Made by a program: the position numbers and the translations under genes. Positions 58,944 through 64,000 of a stretch of 64,000 nt of DNA are shown piece by piece. Under the pieces are notes generated by a model. That model worked only from the letters and a program-made list of their open reading frames with translations, had not been told where the DNA came from and made no database searches. Positions within the stretch are counted from its first letter, which is position 1. Each line of letters starts with the position of its first letter. This DNA comes from Chersky-806 sp038252255 (GTDB taxonomy: Bacteria > Actinomycetota > Acidimicrobiia > IMCC26256 > JAENVU01), in assembly GCA_038252255.1 (NCBI GenBank), contig JBBSAM010000021.1, forward strand, positions 19,864-83,863. The letters are read 5' to 3'.

Positions 58944-58988
58944 TCTCGGCACGCTGAAGCCGCGCTGATCGGCTTGAACGTGCCGAGA
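58944..58988. repeat. 45-bp palindromic intergenic element (10-bp perfect arms, inner stem)
   Basis: TCTCGGCACG (58944-58953) and CGTGCCGAGA (58979-58988) pair perfectly. Inside, AAGCCG (58957-58962) and CGGCTT (58970-58975) form a second stem with a 7-nt loop. It lies between convergent genes. Confidence 0.75.
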
Positions 58989-58999
58989 ACGGCGGGCCG

Positions 59000-60223
59000 T
59001 TAGTGGTGGTAGGCGCCGGTCGGGGTCAGGAGCGCGCGGTGCCAGCGGCTCGGGGTGAGCAACGCGGCACGCGGGTAGTCCTCGAACATCCAGCGGGCGA
59101 AGTTGCGGCGGGTCCAGTCGTTGAGGTCGACACCACGCAGCGCCGCGCGCGCGGTGAACGGGCGAGCCAGGACGCGTTGCACGAACCGGGCGAAGGCCAG
59201 GTCGTGACCGAGCGTCTTCGCGACGCTCGCCCGGTAGCGGTGCGCCACCTCGGCGGTCGTTCCTCCGGCGCGGATTGCCTCGGCGGCGAGCATGCCGGTC
59301 TCGAGCGCCTGCGCGATGCCTTCACCGGTCATGGGGTCGACGACGCCCGCGGCATCCCCGACGAACAACACCCGGGAGCGGGCGAGCGCCTCGGGGTCGA
59401 GCCGGGTCGGGACCGGCCAGGCGCGGTGCGGCCCGTCCGGCTCGGCGTGCGTCCCGAGCGCTTCCACCATCGCCGGGCGCTGCAACAGGCTGTTCCACTT
59501 CTCCTTGACGAGCTTCCCGCCGCGGCCCTCGCCGCGCAGCATCCCGAAGCCGACGTTGGCCCGGCCGTCGGGCAGCGGGAACACCCACGCGTACCCGGGC
59601 AGCAGGTCCGGCTCGAAGATCACCCAGAGCCGACGGTCCTCGACCCCGCGGAAGTACTGCCGGAAGGTGGACCAGTCTCCGAGCTCGGGCGCGCGGGCGG
59701 GCTCGAGCAGGTGCCGGACTCCGGAGTAGTGGCCGTCCGCGGCGATCACCCAGCTCGCGGTGACCGGCGTGCCGTCGGCCAGCTCCGCCGTGACGCGCGC
59801 GCCCTCGTCTGCGCCGTCGTGAGGTTGCTCGGGCACTCGCAGCGCGGTGATGCCGTTGCCATCGCACAGCACCGCGCCGCGGCGCGCCGCGTACTCGGCC
59901 AACGCGGTGTCGAGCTCGGCACGCGGCACGACGCCCGCGAACTCGCCGTCACGGGGAAGCGGAAGCGCCACGTGCCGGCTGCTCGGCGTCACGATCATGC
60001 ATTCGCGCACCGAGGTGTACGACGGGGTGTCATCCAGCGGGAAGCCGAGCCGCTCGAGCAGCCGCAAGGCGCTCGTGGTGAGTCCGTCGCCGCACGTCTT
60101 GTCGCGTGGGAACGTGGCCTTGTCGACGAGCAGCACGTCGAGGCCGCGCGACGCGGCGGTGATCGCGGCCGCCGACCCCGCCGGGCCGGCGCCGACGACG
60201 AGCACGTCGAACCGGGACTCCAT
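59000..60223 (-). CDS. Geranylgeranyl reductase-family FAD-dependent oxidoreductase
   Basis: A 407-residue flavoprotein. The dinucleotide-binding motif is VLVVGAGPAGSAAAITAASRG (residues 7-27). RDKTCGDGLTTSALRLLERLG is the GGR family signature, and RVLFVGDAAGVVDPMTGEGI the second FAD motif. The family reduces double bonds of polyprenyl chains, for example menaquinone side chains (MenJ in mycobacteria) or archaeal lipids; a role in menaquinone saturation is plausible. TACGGT (minus, 60230-60235) precedes the start by 6 nt. Confidence 0.88.
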   Translation of the reverse strand: MESRFDVLVVGAGPAGSAAAITAASRGLDVLLVDKATFPRDKTCGDGLTTSALRLLERLGFPLDDTPSYTSVRECMIVTPSSRHVALPLPRDGEFAGVVPRAELDTALAEYAARRGAVLCDGNGITALRVPEQPHDGADEGARVTAELADGTPVTASWVIAADGHYSGVRHLLEPARAPELGDWSTFRQYFRGVEDRRLWVIFEPDLLPGYAWVFPLPDGRANVGFGMLRGEGRGGKLVKEKWNSLLQRPAMVEALGTHAEPDGPHRAWPVPTRLDPEALARSRVLFVGDAAGVVDPMTGEGIAQALETGMLAAEAIRAGGTTAEVAHRYRASVAKTLGHDLAFARFVQRVLARPFTARAALRGVDLNDWTRRNFARWMFEDYPRAALLTPSRWHRALLTPTGAYHH

Positions 60224-60229
60224 CGTCTG

Positions 60230-60235
60230 ACCGTA
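60230..60235 (-). promoter_or_regulatory. Putative leaderless -10 element of the GGR-family gene
   Basis: TACGGT on the minus strand, 6 nt before the ATG at 60223. Confidence 0.4.
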
Positions 60236-60244
60236 CCGCCCGAG

Positions 60245-60250
60245 TAGCGT
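60245..60250 (+). promoter_or_regulatory. Putative leaderless -10 element of the ABC exporter
   Basis: TAGCGT, 8 nt before the ATG at 60259. Only 35 nt separate the two divergent start codons, so the two promoters must overlap. Confidence 0.4.
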
Positions 60251-60258
60251 CCGCCACG

Positions 60259-61185
60259 ATGCCCGTCATCGAGCTCGTCGGCCTGCGCAAGCAGTACCGC
60301 CGCGGCGCGACGGTCGCGATCGCCGGGCTGGACCTCGAAGTGCCCGAAGGTGGGGTGTTCGGCTTCCTCGGCCCGAACGGCTCGGGCAAGACCACGACGA
60401 TCCGGTGCGTCCTGGGCCTGGTACGGCCGACGGGCGGGAGCGCCACCGTGCTCGGGGCTGCGGTTCCCAAGGATCTCGCCCGTGTCGCACCGCGGGTGGG
60501 GTCGATCGTCGAGACACCGACGCTGTTCCCGTCCTTCTCGGCCCGCAAGAACCTCGAGCTGCTCGGAGCGCTCGACGGCATCGGTCCCCGCGCGGTCGGG
60601 GCGATGCTGGAGCGCGTCGGGCTCGCCGGTCGCGAGGACGACCTCGCCCGCACCTATTCGCTCGGGATGAAGCAGCGGCTCGGTCTGGCCGCGGCGCTGC
60701 TGAAGGACCCCGCCCTGCTGATCCTCGACGAGCCGGCGAACGGTCTCGATCCAGCGGGCATCAAGGAGTTCCGCGACCTCATCCGCTCCCTCGGCGCCGA
60801 GGGGCGCACCGTGTTCGTGTCGAGCCATCTGCTCGGCGAGGTGCAGCAGATGTGTGACCGCGTTGCGATCATCGCTCGCGGCCGGCTCGTGACGCAGGGA
60901 TCCGTCGGCGAGATCCTCTCGCTCGGGCATCGAGCGAAGCTGCTCGTGCGCGTCCCGGACGCCGGGATCGCGACCGCGGTGCTGGCGCGCGCCGGCATCG
61001 TGGCCAGCGCGTACGACCCGGTCACCCAGCTCCTCTACGTCGACGTGGCCGCCGATGCCGGCGCGCGCGTGAACGAGGTGCTCGTGCGCGAGGGGATCTA
61101 TCTCAGCGAGATGCGCGCCGAAGAGGTGGACCTCGAGACGGTCTTCCTCGAGCTGACCGAGGGCCCGCAGGGGCCGGAAGCGTGA
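60259..61185 (+). CDS. ABC transporter ATP-binding protein
   Basis: A 308-residue ABC ATPase. Walker A is GPNGSGKTT, the signature is YSLGMKQRLGLAAALLKDP, Walker B is LLILDEPANGLDPAG, and the H-loop is FVSSHLLGE. The C-terminal 90 residues (ARAGIVASAYDPVTQLL... DLETVFLELTEG) are the usual extension of CcmA/DrrA-type exporters. It forms an exporter with the downstream permease, with which it overlaps by up to 4 nt. Substrate unknown. Confidence 0.93.
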   Translation: MPVIELVGLRKQYRRGATVAIAGLDLEVPEGGVFGFLGPNGSGKTTTIRCVLGLVRPTGGSATVLGAAVPKDLARVAPRVGSIVETPTLFPSFSARKNLELLGALDGIGPRAVGAMLERVGLAGREDDLARTYSLGMKQRLGLAAALLKDPALLILDEPANGLDPAGIKEFRDLIRSLGAEGRTVFVSSHLLGEVQQMCDRVAIIARGRLVTQGSVGEILSLGHRAKLLVRVPDAGIATAVLARAGIVASAYDPVTQLLYVDVAADAGARVNEVLVREGIYLSEMRAEEVDLETVFLELTEGPQGPEA

Positions 61186-61997
61186 TGCGACTGCTCGGAA
61201 GCGAGATTCGACGGTTGACGAGCCGGCGCCTGGTGCGCTGGTCGTTGGTGGTCTCGCTCGTGCTCGTGGTCGTGCTGGTGGTGATCGTCACCGCCAAGAG
61301 CGATACGGGCTCGTTCGATCCAGGCGATGCGATGCGCATGACCCAGCTCTGGCTGACTCGTGCGACCGCCGAGTCGCGCGGGTTGAATCGCGACAACGCG
61401 ATCGCGACGATCTCGATCCTGACGTATCTCCTGGTCGTCGTGATCGGCGCCAGTGCGGTCGGCGCGGAGTACCGCGCCGGCACCGTGGGGACGATCCTCA
61501 CCTGGGAGCCGCGCCGGGTCCGCCTGCTCGCCGCGCGGCTCGCCGCCGCCGCGATCGTCGCGATGGTGTTCTTCCTCGTCGTACATGCTGCGTTCATCGG
61601 GGCGTGGGCACTCGGGGTCGCGATCAACGGAAGAAGCGGCGGCGCCGACGCCGGCTTCTGGCGGGACCTGCTGTTGCTGCTCGGTCGGGCCACGCTGCTG
61701 GCCGGGGCGCTCGCCGTCGTCAGTGGCGCGGTCACCACGCTCGTGAAGAACACCGGCGGCGCCATGGGCATCTGGTTCGGGTACCTGATCGCGGTCGAGG
61801 GCATCCTCCGGGGCCAGGTCGACTCCGCCATCCCGTGGTTCCTGACGATCAACGTCGGCGCGTTCTACGCCTGGGAGACGGTGGCGCAGAACGGCCAATC
61901 CGTGTCGGCCGGCCCCGCGGGGCTGCGGGTCGCCTTGTACGTGGTGCTGCTCGGCGGCGCGGCGCTGGCCGTGTTCCAGCGCCGGGACGTGACCTGA
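61182..61997 (+). CDS. ABC-2 type transporter permease
   Basis: A 271-residue membrane protein with about six membrane segments (VVSLVLVVVLVVIVTA; ATISILTYLLVVVIGASAV; IVAMVFFLVVHAAFIGAWALG; RATLLAGALAVVSGAVTTLV; WFGYLIAVEGIL; VALYVVLLGGAALAVF). It resembles permeases of two-component exporters of antibiotics, peptides or ions, and has no large external loop. The start overlaps the ATPase stop (GTGATG), so the two are translationally coupled. Confidence 0.88.
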   Translation: MMRLLGSEIRRLTSRRLVRWSLVVSLVLVVVLVVIVTAKSDTGSFDPGDAMRMTQLWLTRATAESRGLNRDNAIATISILTYLLVVVIGASAVGAEYRAGTVGTILTWEPRRVRLLAARLAAAAIVAMVFFLVVHAAFIGAWALGVAINGRSGGADAGFWRDLLLLLGRATLLAGALAVVSGAVTTLVKNTGGAMGIWFGYLIAVEGILRGQVDSAIPWFLTINVGAFYAWETVAQNGQSVSAGPAGLRVALYVVLLGGAALAVFQRRDVT

Positions 61998-62108
61998 GCC
62001 CGGGACCGGACGCCCGCTTCGACACTCGGGCACCGCACGGGCCACAATCTCGCCCGTCACCTGCGGTGCGTCGCTTTGTCAGACCGCGCCCCGACCCCTC
62101 GGAGAACG

Positions 62109-62879
62109 ATGAACATCGTCGTCACCGTCAAGCAGATTCCCGACCCTGCGGTACCGGGTGAGCTGAACCCGGACCACACGCTCAAGCGTGAGGGCAAGCT
62201 CATCCTGGACGAGTCCGACAGCTACGGCGTCGAGATGGCGTTGCAGCTCGCCGACAAGGCCGGCGGGGGAGACGTGATCCTCGTCTCGATGGCACCGAAC
62301 GGCGAGGTCTCCGGCCTCCGCACTGCGCTCGCGATGGGTGCGGCGAAGGCGATCCTCGTCTCGGACGACTCGCTCCACGGTGCCGACGCGCTGACCACCG
62401 CCAAGGTGCTCGCCAAGTGCGTCGAGCGCGCCGGCGACGTGGACCTGGTGATCACGGCCACGGAAGCGACCGACGGCTACACCGGCACGATCCCGGCCCA
62501 GGTGGCCGAGCTCCTCGACTGGCCGTCCCTCACGTTCACGAAAGAGATCGAGATCGCGGACGCCAAGGCGAAAGTGCAGCGCCAGACCGAGGCGGGCTAC
62601 GACGAGGTCGAGGCTCCGTTGCCGGCGGTCGTCAGTGTGACTGCCGGTGTCGTCGAGCCTCGGTACCCGTCGTTCAAGGGGATCATGGCGGCGAAGAGCA
62701 AGCCGGTCGACCAGGTGACCGTGGCCGACCTCGGGCTCAGCGCCGAGGATGTCGCACCGAACCAGAAGATCGTGTCCGTCACCGCGGCGCCGGCTCGCGA
62801 GGCCGGCGAGAAGATCGAGGACGAAGGCGACGCGTACGAGCGGGTCGTGCAGTTCCTCGAGCAGCTCAAGGTCATCTAG
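62109..62879 (+). CDS. etfB: Electron transfer flavoprotein beta subunit
   Basis: A 256-residue EtfB. MNIVVTVKQIPDPAVPGELN, LDESDSYGVEMALQLAD, AMGAAKAILVSDDS and AEAAD-type AMP-binding features (TEATDGYTGTIPAQVAELL) are typical; the C-terminal recognition region contains SKPVDQVTVADLGL. With EtfA it accepts electrons from acyl-CoA dehydrogenases and passes them to the respiratory chain. It is separated from etfA by 24 nt. GGAG precedes the ATG. Confidence 0.95.
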   Translation: MNIVVTVKQIPDPAVPGELNPDHTLKREGKLILDESDSYGVEMALQLADKAGGGDVILVSMAPNGEVSGLRTALAMGAAKAILVSDDSLHGADALTTAKVLAKCVERAGDVDLVITATEATDGYTGTIPAQVAELLDWPSLTFTKEIEIADAKAKVQRQTEAGYDEVEAPLPAVVSVTAGVVEPRYPSFKGIMAAKSKPVDQVTVADLGLSAEDVAPNQKIVSVTAAPAREAGEKIEDEGDAYERVVQFLEQLKVI

Positions 62880-62903
62880 CCAGCTCGTCCAGGGGAGATC
62901 GAC

Positions 62904-63863
62904 GTGAAGATCTGGGTATTCGCAGAGGCCGAGGGCGACAAGCCCACCACGGCCACGCTCGAGCTGCTGACGAAGGCGCGCGAGGTGGCCGACGTCGTCG
63001 AGGCGGTGTACGTCGGCCCCAACGCGGCCGCCATGGCACCGCAGCTCGGTGAGTACGGCGCGGCCAAGGTGTTCACCGGCGACCAGGGCGACGCGCTGAG
63101 CGGCGTGTACGGAGCCGCGCTCATCGCCGGGATCGTCGAAGCCGAGGCGCCCGACGCGATCCTGTTCGTGCAGAGCTACGACGGTCGTGACGCGATCGGC
63201 CGCCTCTCGGCCAAGCTGAGCCGGACCGTCCTCACCAACCTCACCGGTCTTTCGGCCGACGGCGACACGCTGAAGGCCGGGAGCGCGATCTTCGGCGGCA
63301 ACACGCTCGTCGAATCCGAGTTCGAGGGTCCGAAGCCGTATCTGGCGGCGGTGCGCCCGAAGTCGTTCGCAGCAGAGCCGGGCGGCGCGGCAGCAGCCGA
63401 GGTCGTGCCGGTGACCGATGTGAACGCGGGCCGCGGCGCGGAGGCGAAGCTCGTGGCGCGCCACGTCGAGGAGCGCGAGGGACCGAAGCTCGAAGAGGCG
63501 ACGATCGTCGTGTCCGGCGGGCGCGGCCTCGGTGAGAAGGAGAACTACGAGCCGCTGGTCGAGGAGCTCGCGAAGCTGCTCCACGGTGCGTCGGGCGCGT
63601 CGCGTGCGATCGTCGACGCCGGTTGGGTGCCGTACTCGAAGCAGGTCGGCCAGACCGGCAAGACGGTGAAGCCGAAGGTGTACATCGCGCTCGGCATCTC
63701 CGGCGCGACCCAGCACATGGTCGGCATGAAGGGCTCGGACAACATCATCGCGGTCAACAAGGACGCCGAGGCACCGATCTTCTCGGTCGCGGACCTCGGC
63801 ATCGTCGGCGACGTGAAGAAGGTCGTCCCGAAGCTGATCGAGGCCCTCAAAGCCCGCAGCTAG
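62904..63863 (+). CDS. etfA: Electron transfer flavoprotein alpha subunit
   Basis: A 319-residue EtfA. The N-terminal domain is alpha/beta (MKIWVFAEAEGDKPTTATLELL). The C-terminal FAD domain carries TIVVSGGRGLGEKENYEPLVEELA, GASRAIVDAGWVPYSKQVGQTGKTVKPKVYIALGISGATQHMVGMKGSDNIIAVNKD in the family layout (a two-part FAD-binding motif). The protein appears complete: the last residues EALKARS are near the normal end. The stop codon TAG spans the apparent IS630 insertion point, so its last codon is provided jointly by the original gene and the element. GTG start with AGGGGAG upstream. Confidence 0.95.
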   Translation: MKIWVFAEAEGDKPTTATLELLTKAREVADVVEAVYVGPNAAAMAPQLGEYGAAKVFTGDQGDALSGVYGAALIAGIVEAEAPDAILFVQSYDGRDAIGRLSAKLSRTVLTNLTGLSADGDTLKAGSAIFGGNTLVESEFEGPKPYLAAVRPKSFAAEPGGAAAAEVVPVTDVNAGRGAEAKLVARHVEEREGPKLEEATIVVSGGRGLGEKENYEPLVEELAKLLHGASGASRAIVDAGWVPYSKQVGQTGKTVKPKVYIALGISGATQHMVGMKGSDNIIAVNKDAEAPIFSVADLGIVGDVKKVVPKLIEALKARS

Positions 63864-64000
63864 TGCCGTGTCAGGCAACGTTTGCGCGTTTTACGACTTC
63901 TTGGAGTGCGCGGTCGTGGGCGTTGCGGTTCCGCCAGGCGATGTAGCGGCGGATCATCCGTCCCTGCTCGTGGTGTGAGGGGTGGTCGGTCCCGTCGAGG
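63863..64000 (-). mobile_element. IS630-type insertion sequence, left end, continuing beyond the window
   Basis: The transposase tail on the minus strand and the TA dinucleotide at 63861-63862 (the IS630/Tc1 family inserts at TA) indicate that the element boundary lies at about 63863. The rest of the element is outside the window, so the second TA and terminal inverted repeat cannot be checked. Confidence 0.7.
63871..64000 (-). CDS. IS630-family transposase, C-terminal fragment
   Basis: The minus-strand frame reads LDGTDHPSHHEQGRMIRRYI then AWRNRNAHDRALQEVVKRANVA and a stop at 63871-63873. This closely resembles the C-terminus of IS630 family transposases (a DDE enzyme), whose last residues are the H-x-Q...RRYIAWRN...VKRANVA motif. 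The catalytic domain lies beyond the right edge. Whether the complete element is intact cannot be seen. Confidence 0.75.
   Translation of the reverse strand, partial: LDGTDHPSHHEQGRMIRRYIAWRNRNAHDRALQEVVKRANVA

Overview
The window is very GC-rich and densely packed with genes on both strands. It looks like the chromosome of an actinobacterium, probably of the Acidimicrobiia type (the class is an inference). The clues are a mycothiol S-conjugate amidase, an Rv2466c-like mycothiol-dependent reductase and a mycothiol-superfamily (MDMPI/DinB-like) protein; several luciferase-like F420/flavin oxidoreductases; a wax ester synthase/DGAT; a CtpE-type P-ATPase; LexA boxes of the GAAC-N4-GTTC type; and many starts that look leaderless. 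No rRNA, tRNA, CRISPR array or phage module was seen. The only mobile element is the edge of an IS630-type insertion at the right end.

Layout. 1-4.5 kb: tail of a DsbA-like reductase, an FMN split-barrel protein, a class-C serine hydrolase, an O-methyltransferase, a GNAT and a DUF3237 protein. 4.6-7.9 kb: SOS-controlled dnaE2. 8-16 kb: a GNAT/acyl-CoA ligase fusion, a P-type ATPase, CorA and a VanW-family envelope protein. 16.1-19.9 kb: a co-directional set of acyl-CoA dehydrogenase, class III nucleotide cyclase, mca and an SCP2 protein. 19.9-20.9 kb: a DUF559/AbiEi-type gene bracketed by two 55-bp palindromic direct repeats. 21-29 kb: ChbG-like deacetylase, AidB, thiolase, quinone oxidoreductase, crotonase, split-barrel protein and serine hydrolase. 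29-32.6 kb: minus-strand RecB-like nuclease, PAP2, DsbA and WS/DGAT. 32.7-37.2 kb: three tandem secreted GH16 glucanase paralogues, each with two copies of an N-terminal cysteine-pair repeat. 37.2-45.5 kb: ArsR-SRPBCC regulator with a divergent MDMPI-like gene, SRPBCC, small orphans, phosphotransferase, LLM enzymes and a hydrolase. 45.5-49 kb: two-component system, a Ser/Thr-rich exported protein and ApbE. 49-54.9 kb: a putative Asp/Asn-hydroxylase-like protein, an LLM gene interrupted by an amber codon, a PQQ-type propeller, a GNAT, an SOS-controlled DUF222/HNH gene and an orphan. 54.9-64 kb: acyl-CoA carboxylase beta, acyl-CoA dehydrogenase, zinc dehydrogenase, geranylgeranyl-reductase-like enzyme, an ABC exporter, etfB-etfA and IS630.

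Much of the window serves acyl-CoA and lipid metabolism: three acyl-CoA dehydrogenase-type genes, a thiolase, a crotonase, a carboxylase and SCP2, with EtfAB as the likely electron acceptor for the dehydrogenases. A near-identical palindrome (TTGACCG-N2-CGGTCAA) lies upstream of the LLM gene at 45.5 kb and between the acyl-CoA dehydrogenase and zinc dehydrogenase at 57.8 kb, suggesting one TetR-type regulon. Two LexA boxes mark dnaE2 and the DUF222/HNH gene as DNA-damage-inducible.

The most unusual items are the DUF559 gene between 55-bp palindromic repeats together with related palindromes elsewhere in the window, the C-x19-C repeats of the GH16 paralogues, the shared TTGACCG palindrome, the amber-interrupted LLM gene, and the IS630 insertion that appears to share the etfA stop codon. 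All functional calls come from reading motifs by eye; no database search was run.
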